From NCBI RefSeq assembly GCF_035784015.1, contig NZ_JALKOW010000004.1: a stretch of DNA of 64,000 bases, one strand, 5' to 3'. Source of the DNA: Comamonas sp009360615 (GTDB lineage: Bacteria > Pseudomonadota > Gammaproteobacteria > Burkholderiales > Burkholderiaceae_C). This document shows positions 1 through 9,126 of the stretch, piece after piece. Within the stretch, counting starts at the first letter, position 1. Each line of letters opens with the position of its first letter. The translations under genes and the position numbers were made by a program. The notes beneath the pieces were generated by a model. That model was not told the origin of the DNA. It did no database searches and saw only the letters and a program-made list of their open reading frames with translations.

Positions 1-944
1 AGATACTTCTCGGAGCCGAAGGGCACGGGGCCGGAGCCCATCTCGGCAGCACGCGCTTCGGTGGACTCGTCCACCATGCGCACTTCCAGCGTGGCGGTAC
101 GGCCCAGAATGTCCTTGGCCTTGGCCGTGTCCTGCACGCCGGGCAACTGCACCACGATGCGGTCCAGGCCCTGCTGCTGGATCACGGGCTCGGCCACGCC
201 CAGCTCGTTGATGCGGTTGTGCAGCGTGACGATGTTCTGCTTGAGCGCCTGTTCCTGCACCTTGCGCAGCGCCTCGGGCTTGATCGAGGCCACCAGCCTG
301 AAGCCGGTGCCATCCGGAGAAGAGGTCGCCGTCAGATCGGGAAACTGGTCCGCAATCAGGTTGCGCGCCGACGTCAGCGTGGCTTCGTCCCGCACGCGGA
401 TGGTGACGTTGTTGCCGTCGCGGCTGACACCGCCGTGGCGGATGTTCTTGTCACGCAGGGTGGAGCGCAGATCGCCCGCATAGCTCTCGGCCTTCTTGGT
501 CAGGGCCGCCGCCATGTCCACCTGCAGCATGAAATGCACGCCGCCGCGCAGGTCCAGACCCAGATACATGGGCTTGGCACCAATGGCCGTGAGCCAGTCG
601 GGCGAGCGCGACACCAGGTTCAGCGCCACGATGTAGGCGGGATCGGAGGGGTCGGCCACCAGGGCCTTCTGGATGACGTCCTTGGCCTTGAGCTGCTCGT
701 CGGGCGTATCGAAGCGGGCGCGCACCGAAGTGCCCTCCAGCGACAGCGAAGTGGCTTTGACGCTGGCCGCGCTCAAGGCGGATTCCACCTTTTGCAGCAC
801 CGCGTTGTCCACCTTCACAGTGGACTTGGCCGAGGACACCTGCACCGCAGGCGCTTCACCAAAGAAATTGGGCAGGGTGTAGAGCACCCCCACCAGCAGC
901 GCGATCACGATGATCGCGTACTTCCAGACCGGGTATCGGTTCAT
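1..944 (-). CDS. secD: Protein translocase subunit SecD (N-terminal half, cut by window edge)
   Basis: SecD is the inner-membrane Sec accessory subunit that, with SecF, uses the proton motive force to complete export of preproteins on the periplasmic side. About 314 residues are visible. They begin MNRYPVWKYAIIVIALLVG, a first transmembrane helix, followed by the large periplasmic P1 region. The family motif YLGLDLRGGVHFMLQVDM lies about 120-140 residues in, with repeats such as LRKVQEQALKQN and NRINELGVAEPVIQQQG after it. The ATG at 942-944 is the only start placed directly before helix 1. yajC lies 88 bp upstream on the same strand, the usual yajC-secD-secF order, so secF should lie beyond the left edge. 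The 3' half is missing only because the window ends. Confidence 0.97.
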   Translation of the reverse strand, partial: MNRYPVWKYAIIVIALLVGVLYTLPNFFGEAPAVQVSSAKSTVKVDNAVLQKVESALSAASVKATSLSLEGTSVRARFDTPDEQLKAKDVIQKALVADPSDPAYIVALNLVSRSPDWLTAIGAKPMYLGLDLRGGVHFMLQVDMAAALTKKAESYAGDLRSTLRDKNIRHGGVSRDGNNVTIRVRDEATLTSARNLIADQFPDLTATSSPDGTGFRLVASIKPEALRKVQEQALKQNIVTLHNRINELGVAEPVIQQQGLDRIVVQLPGVQDTAKAKDILGRTATLEVRMVDESTEARAAEMGSGPVPFGSEKY

Positions 945-1032
945 GATCGCGCTCTTTTTTTTACAGCAACGCACAACGGGCACGCACGCTCTGTTCGAGC
1001 GCCGTACCCCTCAAAATCCACAGCCGACAGGC

Positions 1033-1365
1033 TTACTTGGCCGTGCCCTTGGGCAGCACTTGCACCACCGCCGAGCGCTGGATCTGGACTTCCACGCCGG
1101 AAGCCACTTCGATGTAGATGAATTGCTCGGCCATGCGGGTCACGGTGCCGATGATGCCGCCGGCTGTGGCCACTTCGTCACCCTTGGCCAGCGCGTCGAT
1201 CATGGCGCGGTGTTCCTTCTGGCGCTTCATCTGGGGACGAATCATCACGAAGTACAGCACCACGAACATCAGCACCAGAGGCAGCATGCCGGTGAGCGAA
1301 CCCATGAAGCCGCCTTCAGCAGCGGCGGCGGGAGCGGTCTGGGCGAAAGCAGAAGAAATGAACAC
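1033..1365 (-). CDS. yajC: Preprotein translocase subunit YajC
   Basis: YajC is a small single-pass membrane protein that associates with SecDF-YidC. The 110-residue product starts MFISSAFAQTAPAAAAEGG, has one helix at about residues 26-44 (GMLPLVLMFVVLYFVMIRP), and then the conserved cytoplasmic part with RPQMKRQKEH, GDEVATAGGIIGTV and IEVASGVEVQIQRSAV. Length and motif order match the family. It is the first gene of a leftward operon with secD. In related bacteria tgt and queA often precede yajC, but here the next gene upstream is unrelated, so yajC probably has its own promoter in the 365-bp gap to its right. Confidence 0.95.
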   Translation of the reverse strand: MFISSAFAQTAPAAAAEGGFMGSLTGMLPLVLMFVVLYFVMIRPQMKRQKEHRAMIDALAKGDEVATAGGIIGTVTRMAEQFIYIEVASGVEVQIQRSAVVQVLPKGTAK

Positions 1366-1686
1366 GAAAAAGACTCCGAAAGAGTGGATTTGTCAGGAAC
1401 AGGTCCCGGCAGGCGCACCGTTGCGCGTCCGACCAGGTCAGCGGGACATTGTATTCGGCTGGCTTGCGCCCGGCGTTGGCATGGGCAGCCGCACAGCACA
1501 GGCATTCCCTGATGCGATGGGGACCTCCCTTCCCACATCAACAAAGCCCGCAAAAAGCATAGCGGACAGCGCTTTTCCTGTATTGCTTTCTGACTGTTTT
1601 ATATTTGAATATCAGCCAATTCAGGCGCTGGCAGCCGGCAACTCAGATGACCCGGCGCACATATCGCGCCTGCGGCCATGAATACA
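1366..1686. other. Intergenic region upstream of yajC
   Basis: No gene is supported here. The part at about 1570-1625 is AT-rich compared with its flanks and is the likeliest place for the leftward yajC-secD promoter, but I could not pair a convincing -35 and -10. Short open frames exist on both strands without recognisable protein content. Confidence 0.4.
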
Positions 1687-1708
1687 AAGGCCGGGTCACC
1701 CCGGCCTT
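1687..1708 (-). terminator. Rho-independent terminator of the indolepyruvate oxidoreductase gene
   Basis: A perfect 9-bp stem (AAGGCCGGG / CCCGGCCTT) with a 4-nt loop TCAC lies 22 bp past the stop codon of the leftward oxidoreductase gene. It is followed on that strand by the T-rich stretch TTTGTATT. Confidence 0.8.
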
Positions 1709-1730
1709 GTTCTGATGCGCTTCGGCGCAA

Positions 1731-4700
1731 TTAGTTCACTGCCGTCCGACGGGCCGCTGCGGCCGCAGGTGCCGCAGCACTGCTCCAGCGCGTCATCAGT
1801 GCCTGCCACTTGATGCGCGCGGCCGCCAGATGGCGTTCCTTCACGTGACCGTAGCCGCGAATGTCCTCGGGGATGGAGGCGATCTCCACGGCCAGCGCCA
1901 GCTTGTCGGCCGTCAGGCCCGTCAGCAGGGTGTCGATGCACTGCCGGTATTCGACGATCAGGGCACGCTCGGTACGGCGCTCCTCGGTGCGACCAAAGGG
2001 ATCGAGCGCCGTACCGCGCAGTCCCTTCAGGCCGGCGAGCCAGCCCATGGCCTTGCGCATCCAGGGACCATAGGACTTCTTCAGCAGATGACCCTGCGCG
2101 TCCTTCTTCGCGAAGCCAGGAGGCGCCAGGTGGTGGACGACCTTGTAGTCGCCCTCGAACATGCCGCTGATCTTCTGGGTGAACGCCGCATCGGTGTGCA
2201 GACGCGCCACCTCGTACTCGTCCTTGTACGCCATCAGCTTGAACAGATAGCGCGCCACGGCCTGGGACAGCCGCGTGCCTTGCTGCAGCGGCTCTTCCAC
2301 CGCGCGCACCTTGGCCACAAAGTCGCGGTACTGCCCGGCATAGGCCGCGTTCTGGTAGGCCGTGAGGAACTCCACACGCTTGTCCAGCATTTCCTCGAGC
2401 GAAGGCTTCTTGACGAACTGGATCACCTGCGAGGCCTGATACAGAGCGCGCACGGCCTCCAGATCATGGGCACAGCGGCGGCCCCACTCGAAGGCCTCCT
2501 GGTTGCGCGCCACCTGCACGCCGTTGAGCTCCATGGCGCGCATCAGCGAGGCATGGCTCAACGGCACCCGGCCCTTTTGCCAGGCGTAGCCCAGCATCAT
2601 GGGGTTGGCGTAGATGCTGTCGCCCAGCAGGGCCGTGGAGGCCTTCTCGGCATCGAAGCTGCCCAGGGCGCCCTGGCCCACGGCCTCGGCCAGCACCGTG
2701 GCACAGCGCGCGGCAGGCGACTGCCAGTCGGGGTTGCCCACGAAGGTGGCCGTGGGCGCGGCATGGCTGTTGAGCGCCACATAGGTGCGCCCCGGCTGCA
2801 TCACCGACAAGGTGGTGGGGGTGGCCGCCACGATGGGATCGCAGCCGATGACCAGGTCGGCCTTGGCCATGTCCACCTTGGTGGTGTAGATGGCATCGGC
2901 GCGGTTGGCAATCTGGATATGGCTCCAGGTGGAGCCGCCCTTCTGCGCCAGACCCGCCGCGTCCTGGGTAACCACGCCCTTGCCTTCCAGGTGCGCGGCC
3001 ATGCCCAGCAGCGAGCCGATGGTGATCACGCCCGTGCCTCCGACACCGGCCACCACGATGCCCCAGGCCTGCTCGGCCACGGGCAGGACGGGCTCGGGAA
3101 TATGGGGCAAGGCCTCCAGGCTGCCCTTCTTCTCCTGCCTGGGCTTCTTGAGCTGACCGCCCTCGACGGTGACGAAGCTGGGGCAGAAGCCCTTGACGCA
3201 GGAGTAGTCCTTGTTGCAGCTGTTCTGGTTGATGCGGCGCTTGCGGCCGAACTCCGTCTCCACGGGCTCCACCGAAAGGCAGTTGGACTGCACCGAACAA
3301 TCGCCACAGCCCTCGCAGACCAGCTCGTTGATGACCACGGTCTTGTCGGGCGTGCTCAGCGTGCCACGTTTGCGGCGGCGGCGCTTTTCGGTGGCGCAGG
3401 TCTGGTCGTAGATGATGGCCGTGCAGCCCTTGAGCTCGCGGAACTGGCGCTGGATCGCATCCAGTTCGTCGCGATGGTGGACGGTCACGCCTTCGCCCAG
3501 CTTCACGCCATCGTATTTCTCGGGTTCGTCGGTGACGATGACCAGTTTCTGCACGCCTTCGGAGAGCAGGCTGTTCATGATCTGCAGCACCGAATGGCCT
3601 TCGGGCCGCTCGCCCACGCGCTGGCCGCCCGTCATGGCCACGGCGTCGTTGTAGAGGACCTTGTAGGTGATGTTGGTGCCGGCCGCAATGCTCTGGCGGA
3701 TCGCCAGCAGCCCGCTGTGGAAGTAGGTGCCGTCGCCCAGATTGGCGAAAACATGGGCCTCCTGGGTGAAAGGTGCCTGGCCGACCCAGGTCACGCCTTC
3801 TCCGCCCATCTGTGTGAAGGTGCTGGTGCGGCGGTCGGGCATCCAGGTGGTCATGTAATGGCAGCCGATGCCGGCCACGGCGCGCGAGCCTTCAGGCACG
3901 CGTGTCGAGGTGTTGTGCGGGCAGCCGCTGCAGAACCAGGGCGTGCGGTCGCCGGTCGAGACTTCCTTGGCCGCCTTGATCGCCGCTTCGCGGGCGTCGA
4001 GCACGGCCAGACGCTGCTGCATGCGCGTCTGCACATGTTCGGGCACTCCCAGCTTCTTCAGGCGCTGGGCAATGGCGCGCGCAATGATGGCGGGGGTCAG
4101 ATCGGCCGTGGGACGCAGCAGCCAGTCGGTGCTGGGATTGGGCAGCGACCATTCGCCGCCATGCTCGTCGCTGAACTTGCCCACCACGTTGGGGCGCACA
4201 TCGTCGCGCCAGTTGTAGAGCTCTTCCTTGATCTGGTATTCGATAACCTGGCGCTTTTCCTCGACCACCAGAATCTCCTGCAGGCCGCGGGCGAAATCGC
4301 GCGTGATGGTGGCCTCCAGCGGCCAGACCACATTCACCTTGTGCAGCCGGATGCCCAGCTGGTGGCAGGTGTCCTCGTCCAGCCCCAGGTCGGCCATGGC
4401 CTGGCGCGTGTCGTTATAGGCCTTGCCGCTGGCGATGATGCCGAAGCGGTCGTTGGGGCCCTCGATCACGTTGTGGTTGAGCTTGTTGGCGCGCACATAG
4501 GCCAGGGCCGCATACCACTTGTAGTTCATCAGCCGAGCTTCCTGCTCCAGCGGCGGATCGGGCCAGCGGATATGCAGACCGCCGTCCGGCATCTGAAAGT
4601 CTTCGGGCAGGATGATGTTGACGCGATCCGGATCCACCAGGACCGATGAGGAGGACTCCACCACCTCCTGGATCGTCTTCATGCCCGACCACAGGCCCGA

Positions 4701-5309
4701 GAAACGGCTCATCGCAAAGGCATGCAGGCCCATGTCCAGGATGTCCTGCACATTGCTGGGGAAGAACACCGGCGTGCCGCAGGCCTTAAAGATGTGGTCG
4801 CTCTGGTGCGCGGCCGTGGAGGACTTGCTGATGTGGTCGTCACCCGCGATCGCGATCACGCCGCCATGCCTGGCGGTGCCCGCCATGTTGGCGTGCTTGA
4901 ACACGTCGGAGCAGCGGTCCACGCCCGGCCCCTTGCCATACCAGATGCCGAAGACACCGTCGAATTTCTTGGTTTCGGGATAGAGATCGAGCTGCTGCGT
5001 ACCCCAGACGGCCGTGGCGCCCAGCTCTTCGTTCACGCCGGGCTGAAAGACGATGTGATTCGCCTCCATATGCTTTTTGGCGGCCCAAAGCGACTGGTCG
5101 TAGGTGCCCAGAGGCGAGCCGCGATAGCCGCTGATGAAGCCCGCGGTATTGAGCCCGGCCTGCGCATCGCGCAGCCGCTGCAGCATGGGCAGGCGGACCA
5201 GCGCCTGTACGCCGCTCATAAAGGCGCGGCCGCGGGCCAGCGAATATTTGTCGTCCAGAGTCACAGACTCCAGGGCACGACGGACTTCATCGGGCAAAGG
5301 GGCATTCAT
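1731..5309 (-). CDS. Fused indolepyruvate:ferredoxin oxidoreductase (IorA-IorB type)
   Basis: This enzyme oxidatively decarboxylates aryl (or branched) 2-oxo acids from transamination to acyl-CoA, passing electrons to ferredoxin. The 1192-residue protein carries both subunits of the archaeal enzyme. The thiamine-diphosphate part has GGEGVTWVG and NLGDGTYFHSG plus the cysteine motif CSGCPHNTST. A [4Fe-4S] ferredoxin-like section follows (CEGCGDCSVQSNC, then SCNKDYSCVKGFC). The gamma-type domain begins GVGGTGVITIGSLLGMAA. The start at 5307-5309 is chosen because GGAGAC sits 8 nt upstream; a longer frame extends 44 codons further without support. It diverges from an Lrp-family gene, a common pairing for amino-acid degradation genes. 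The real substrate (indolepyruvate, phenylpyruvate or a branched 2-oxo acid) cannot be told from sequence. Confidence 0.92.
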   Translation of the reverse strand: MNAPLPDEVRRALESVTLDDKYSLARGRAFMSGVQALVRLPMLQRLRDAQAGLNTAGFISGYRGSPLGTYDQSLWAAKKHMEANHIVFQPGVNEELGATAVWGTQQLDLYPETKKFDGVFGIWYGKGPGVDRCSDVFKHANMAGTARHGGVIAIAGDDHISKSSTAAHQSDHIFKACGTPVFFPSNVQDILDMGLHAFAMSRFSGLWSGMKTIQEVVESSSSVLVDPDRVNIILPEDFQMPDGGLHIRWPDPPLEQEARLMNYKWYAALAYVRANKLNHNVIEGPNDRFGIIASGKAYNDTRQAMADLGLDEDTCHQLGIRLHKVNVVWPLEATITRDFARGLQEILVVEEKRQVIEYQIKEELYNWRDDVRPNVVGKFSDEHGGEWSLPNPSTDWLLRPTADLTPAIIARAIAQRLKKLGVPEHVQTRMQQRLAVLDAREAAIKAAKEVSTGDRTPWFCSGCPHNTSTRVPEGSRAVAGIGCHYMTTWMPDRRTSTFTQMGGEGVTWVGQAPFTQEAHVFANLGDGTYFHSGLLAIRQSIAAGTNITYKVLYNDAVAMTGGQRVGERPEGHSVLQIMNSLLSEGVQKLVIVTDEPEKYDGVKLGEGVTVHHRDELDAIQRQFRELKGCTAIIYDQTCATEKRRRRKRGTLSTPDKTVVINELVCEGCGDCSVQSNCLSVEPVETEFGRKRRINQNSCNKDYSCVKGFCPSFVTVEGGQLKKPRQEKKGSLEALPHIPEPVLPVAEQAWGIVVAGVGGTGVITIGSLLGMAAHLEGKGVVTQDAAGLAQKGGSTWSHIQIANRADAIYTTKVDMAKADLVIGCDPIVAATPTTLSVMQPGRTYVALNSHAAPTATFVGNPDWQSPAARCATVLAEAVGQGALGSFDAEKASTALLGDSIYANPMMLGYAWQKGRVPLSHASLMRAMELNGVQVARNQEAFEWGRRCAHDLEAVRALYQASQVIQFVKKPSLEEMLDKRVEFLTAYQNAAYAGQYRDFVAKVRAVEEPLQQGTRLSQAVARYLFKLMAYKDEYEVARLHTDAAFTQKISGMFEGDYKVVHHLAPPGFAKKDAQGHLLKKSYGPWMRKAMGWLAGLKGLRGTALDPFGRTEERRTERALIVEYRQCIDTLLTGLTADKLALAVEIASIPEDIRGYGHVKERHLAAARIKWQALMTRWSSAAAPAAAAARRTAVN

Positions 5310-5507
5310 GGCTTGTCTCCATGTGGGTGACCACCCGTGGCAGCTGTTGGCTACCAGAGCAGCATATGGCTTTGGGCATTCCTGCGCCAGAGGCACGGAA
5401 CGCAAGTTGTTTGAGCAAAGTTTAAGCAAAACACCCCGCATAGAGCTTTCTTTTTATTGCCGGGATTAACCTAGTTTTTGAAAGAATCTTGCTGTAAATT
5501 GCAGCTC
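5310..5507. promoter_or_regulatory. Divergent promoter region between the oxidoreductase and its Lrp regulator
   Basis: 198 bp separate the two divergent start codons. The stretch is more AT-rich than the genes (notably about 5400-5500) and must hold both promoters and probably the Lrp-family operator. I see no long perfect palindrome. The Lrp ORF could be extended to a TTG at 5478, but that would place its start inside this AT-rich region. Confidence 0.5.
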
Positions 5508-5990
5508 ATGAACCAACTTGATCGCTTTGACTGGGCCATCCTGAACGAGCTGCAAATGGACGGCCGCCTCACCAACGCCGAACTGGCCCAGCGCGTCGGC
5601 CTGTCCGCCGCCCCCTGCTGGCGGCGCGTGCGCGCGCTGGAGGAGTCGGGCTACATCACCGGCTATCACGCCACGCTGGACCGCCACAAGCTGGGCCTGG
5701 GCGTGCTGGCCTTTGTGCGCGTGGACGCTGCACAGAACACGGCCGACATCACGCTGCGCATGGAGGAAGCCATCCGCCTGCTGCCCGAGGTCACCACCTG
5801 CCACTACATCAGCGGCGCGGGGACCTTCGAGCTGCAGGTCGTTGCCAGGGATCTGGAGAGCTTTTCCGGCTTTGTGCGCAATGTGCTGCTGCGCCTGCCC
5901 AATGTCAAAGACGTGCACACGATTTTTTCGCTGGGCGAGGTCAAGTCCAGCAGCGCCCTGCCGCTGCCCAGTACGCTGACTCAGGCCTGA
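5508..5990 (+). CDS. Lrp/AsnC family transcriptional regulator
   Basis: 160-residue DNA-binding regulator of the feast/famine type. The N-terminal winged helix-turn-helix reads LDRFDWAILNELQMDGRL then LTNAELAQRVGLSAAPCWRR, with the recognition helix at about residues 33-48. The C-terminal half is the RAM/AsnC ligand-binding domain (LGVLAFVRVD, CHYISGAGTFELQVVARDLE). The ATG at 5508 gives the family's normal length. It lies back to back with the indolepyruvate oxidoreductase gene, so the likely job is sensing an amino acid (aromatic or branched-chain) and controlling that gene. This assignment comes from context only. Confidence 0.93.
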   Translation: MNQLDRFDWAILNELQMDGRLTNAELAQRVGLSAAPCWRRVRALEESGYITGYHATLDRHKLGLGVLAFVRVDAAQNTADITLRMEEAIRLLPEVTTCHYISGAGTFELQVVARDLESFSGFVRNVLLRLPNVKDVHTIFSLGEVKSSSALPLPSTLTQA

Positions 5991-6310
5991 GTGCGGCGCG
6001 CGACGCAGCGGCTTCTATCAAAAGTGAAGCATGCACCGATTGATGGACCGGCAACAGGCGGCTGAAGAAGATTGAAATGTCTTCGTATCTTGCGCATGAC
6101 GCTATCTTCTATGTAGCACCCATCGCAGATCTGGCTGTCCGCGCCAGGCCGGGCAGGTTTGAGAAACTACGTATTTGTCAGCGCAACTTTCCTGCTCCAG
6201 AATCGTGCCCCATGGCCCACGACGATTCCGCAGAACGCGCTTCACCCCATCCCCCATATTCAGAGTCTGGCCAGGTCCCTGCGGGCAAGCTGCTGGAAGA
6301 TCCCTCGGCC

Positions 6311-7921
6311 ATGCATGCCGCCAACGCGCCGCCGACCGCGCCTCCGGGCGTCTGGACTCCGCTGGCCACGCCCACCTTCCGCATGCTGTGGATGATCTGG
6401 ATGACGGCCAATATCTGCATGTGGATGAACGATGTGGCGGCGGCCTGGCTGATGACATCGCTGACCACATCGCCCGTGCTGGTGGCGCTGGTGCAGTCGG
6501 CCTCCACCTTGCCGGTGTTCTTTCTGGCCCTGCCCAGCGGCGCGCTGGCCGATATCCTGGACCGGCGCCGCTATTTCATCGTCACCCAGTTCTGGGTGGC
6601 TGCCGTGGCGCTGCTGCTGTGTCTGGCCGTGCTCTCCGGGCAGCTGACACCCTATCTGCTGCTGGCTCTGGTGTTTGCCAACGGCATCGGCCTGGCCATG
6701 CGCTGGCCGGTGTTCTCCGCGCTGATCCCCGAACTGGTGCCCAAGCACCACCTGCCTTTTGCCATGGCGCTCAACGGCGTGGCCATGAATGCCTCGCGCA
6801 TCATCGGCCCGCTGGTGGCCGGGGCCCTGATTGCGAGCCTGGGCAGCGCCTGGGTGTTTGTGCTCAATGCCGTGCTGTCCGTCGTCTCCGGCTTTGTGCT
6901 GCTGCGCTGGAAGCGCCAGCAGCCCGCCAACCCGCTGGGCCGCGAACGCCTGGGCTCGGCCATGCGCGTGGGCCTGCAGTTCATCCAGGAATCGCCGCGC
7001 ATGCATGCCGTGCTGCTGCGCACTGTCTGCTACTTTCTGCAGGCCGCCGCCATCATGGCGCTGCTGCCGTTGACGGCCCAGCGCCTGGACCACGGCACGG
7101 CCAGCAGCGGCAGCGCCGGTACCTTCACGCTGCTGCTCGCGTCGATGGGCGCAGGGGCCATCCTGGGCGCCATGCTGCTGCCGCGCATACGGCAAATGCT
7201 GTCGGGCGAGCGCACGGTGCTGGCCGGCGTGGCCACGCAAAGCCTTGCCACGCTGACCGTGGCCTTCGCCCCCCATATCGCGGTGGCCGTGCCGGGCATG
7301 ATGCTCTCGGGCCTGGCCCTGCTGGCCACGGCCAACACGCTGGGCGTGGCCGCGCAGATGGCCCTGCCCAACTGGGTGCGGGCACGCGGCATGTCCGTCT
7401 ACCAGATGTCCATCATGGGCAGCACGGCCATCGGTGCCGCCATCTGGGGCAAGATCGCCAGCCTGGGGTCGGTGCAGATCAGCATGGCGGTGGCCGCCGT
7501 CAGCGGGCTGACGGCTCTGCTCATCGTGCAGCGCCTGAACCCGGACCGCGACATCGAGGAGGACCTCAGCCCCTCACGCGCCTTCACGCCGCCGACGGCC
7601 GCACAGCCGCCAGAAGCCGGCCGCGTGGTGGTGACCATCGAATACCTGATCGACCCGGCCAGGGCCGCTGCCTTCCGCGATCTGATGCAGCTGAGCCGGC
7701 GCAGCCGCCTGCGCCAGGGTGCGCTGTCCTGGAGCCTGCTGCACAGCATGAGCCAGCCCGAGCGCTTTGTGGAGCAGATCACCGACGAGTCCTGGACCGA
7801 GCATCTGCGCCGCTTCGAGCGCGTGACGGCCGCCGACGTGGCCTTGCGCGACCGCAAGCTGAGCTTTCACAGGGGCAAGGAGCCTCCCGTGGTGCAGCGC
7901 TACTTCACCGATGCACTGTAG
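6311..7921 (+). CDS. MFS transporter of the EntS/MFS_3 type with C-terminal extension
   Basis: Inner-membrane major facilitator exporter of about 536 residues. It opens WTPLATPTFRMLWMIWM, typical of the MFS_3 family related to enterobactin exporter EntS. The signature loop GALADILDRRRY between helices 2 and 3 is present, and about 12 helices run to residue ~415. After the last helix comes a soluble tail of ~110 residues (VVVTIEYLIDPARAAAFRDL ... ) that looks like an antibiotic-biosynthesis-monooxygenase-type ferredoxin-like domain, as in other members of this subfamily. The ATG at 6311 has GGAAGA about 10 nt upstream; in-frame ATGs at 6077 and 6212 would add poorly conserved leader sequence. 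The substrate is unknown. Confidence 0.88.
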   Translation: MHAANAPPTAPPGVWTPLATPTFRMLWMIWMTANICMWMNDVAAAWLMTSLTTSPVLVALVQSASTLPVFFLALPSGALADILDRRRYFIVTQFWVAAVALLLCLAVLSGQLTPYLLLALVFANGIGLAMRWPVFSALIPELVPKHHLPFAMALNGVAMNASRIIGPLVAGALIASLGSAWVFVLNAVLSVVSGFVLLRWKRQQPANPLGRERLGSAMRVGLQFIQESPRMHAVLLRTVCYFLQAAAIMALLPLTAQRLDHGTASSGSAGTFTLLLASMGAGAILGAMLLPRIRQMLSGERTVLAGVATQSLATLTVAFAPHIAVAVPGMMLSGLALLATANTLGVAAQMALPNWVRARGMSVYQMSIMGSTAIGAAIWGKIASLGSVQISMAVAAVSGLTALLIVQRLNPDRDIEEDLSPSRAFTPPTAAQPPEAGRVVVTIEYLIDPARAAAFRDLMQLSRRSRLRQGALSWSLLHSMSQPERFVEQITDESWTEHLRRFERVTAADVALRDRKLSFHRGKEPPVVQRYFTDAL

Positions 7922-7950
7922 AAAAGGGCGGATCGCTCCTGATGCGGCAA

Positions 7951-9126
7951 TCAGCGCAGATGCGGTGCCGACCCCGCCAGTGCCTTGGGCCAGAAGGCCC
8001 AGAGCTTGAGCGGCTGCTTGATGCGCCCCGCCACATCGCCGGCCTCGGCCCCCCAGCCCATGAAATAGTCGGCGCGCACGGCCCCCAGAATGGCACTGCC
8101 CGTATCCTGCGCAAACACCAGACGGTTGAGCGCCACCGTAGGTCCGGGCGTGGACAGCCAGACCGGCGTGCCATAGGGAATGCTGTTGCGATCCACGGCA
8201 ATCGAGCGACCAGGCGTCAGCGCCACGCCCTGTGCCCCCTTGGGGCCGAACTGGGCATCGAAGTCATTGAGTGCCTCCTCGCGGAAGAACACATAGCGAG
8301 GATTGCTCCACAGCATTTCGTTGACACGCGACGGATTGGCGGCAATCCAGGCACTGATGCCGGGCCAGGTGGCGTCGCGCACCAGGTTCTGGTCGAGCAG
8401 CCAGCGGCCCACGCTCTTGTAGGGCTGATCGTTCGTACCGGCATAGGCCACGCGGATCATGCGCTGGCGCCCGTCGGGCTCGGTCAGCATCAGCCGGCCC
8501 GAGCCCTGGATATGCAGCACCAGCATGTCCACCGGGTCGCGCAGCCAAGCGATGGCGCGTCCGGCCAGGGCAGCCTGCGCCTCGGGATTGGTGTCGATCT
8601 GCTGGCGCGTGAACCAGGGCTTGCGCTTGCCGAAGCCCAGTGGGATCTGATAGATGGGAACGTTGAAGCCGTTGCCCTGTACCCGGCGCGCCTCGTACAA
8701 GGGCTCGTAATAGGCGGTCAGCATGCCGTCCGGGCTGCCCGTGGTCGCTTCGATGCGATAGGGCTGCAACGTATTCATCATCCAGCTGCGCTGTTCGTCT
8801 TCCGAGGCGATGCTCAACCTGCGCACCTCGCCACACAGATTGGCAAACACGGTGCTGGGGCGCTCGCAGTTCTTGATCCAGGCGTTCCAGGCCTCGTTCA
8901 GGGAATCCTGTGGCACACCGGGCAGCTCGCCCCAGTCCACGGCCACCCAGCGGCTTTTTGTCGGTACATTGGCAGTGAACGGCGGCTTGGCTGCGGAGGC
9001 CGGCCCGCCATGCGGAGCCATCTCGGGCACCGGAGCCGGGTCGTTTTGCTGCTTGGTGGTGGTGCAGGCCACCAGGGTTCCTACAATCAGCGCCAGTGAG
9101 AAGCGGCGCAGGAGATGGAAATTCAT
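7951..9126 (-). CDS. mltA: Membrane-bound lytic murein transglycosylase A
   Basis: MltA cleaves the MurNAc-GlcNAc bond of peptidoglycan with formation of 1,6-anhydro-MurNAc, from the inner face of the outer membrane. The 391-residue precursor has a lipoprotein signal (FSLALIVGTLVAC, Cys ~21). The MltA barrel domain is seen in MLTAYYEPLYEARR and DMLVLHIQGSGRL. The C-terminal 3D domain is FAQDTGSAILGAVRADYFMG then GWGAEAGDVAG, where the first Asp corresponds to the catalytic residue of the family. The start at 9124-9126 is chosen because it directly precedes the signal peptide. Its start codon overlaps by two bases the start of a small ORF on the other strand. Confidence 0.95.
   Translation of the reverse strand: MNFHLLRRFSLALIVGTLVACTTTKQQNDPAPVPEMAPHGGPASAAKPPFTANVPTKSRWVAVDWGELPGVPQDSLNEAWNAWIKNCERPSTVFANLCGEVRRLSIASEDEQRSWMMNTLQPYRIEATTGSPDGMLTAYYEPLYEARRVQGNGFNVPIYQIPLGFGKRKPWFTRQQIDTNPEAQAALAGRAIAWLRDPVDMLVLHIQGSGRLMLTEPDGRQRMIRVAYAGTNDQPYKSVGRWLLDQNLVRDATWPGISAWIAANPSRVNEMLWSNPRYVFFREEALNDFDAQFGPKGAQGVALTPGRSIAVDRNSIPYGTPVWLSTPGPTVALNRLVFAQDTGSAILGAVRADYFMGWGAEAGDVAGRIKQPLKLWAFWPKALAGSAPHLR

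Noticed and set aside
1830..4649. A 939-codon plus-strand open frame opposite the indolepyruvate oxidoreductase gene
   Set aside because: Composition is that of a high-GC antisense shadow (rich in His, Gly, Arg, Ala) with no domain; the minus-strand frame has full family motifs.
6077..6310. N-terminal extension of the MFS transporter to an ATG at 6077 or 6212
   Set aside because: The 78 extra residues look unlike protein and lie in intergenic-type sequence; the ATG at 6311 has a better ribosome site and fits the family start. The 6212 start is not fully excluded.
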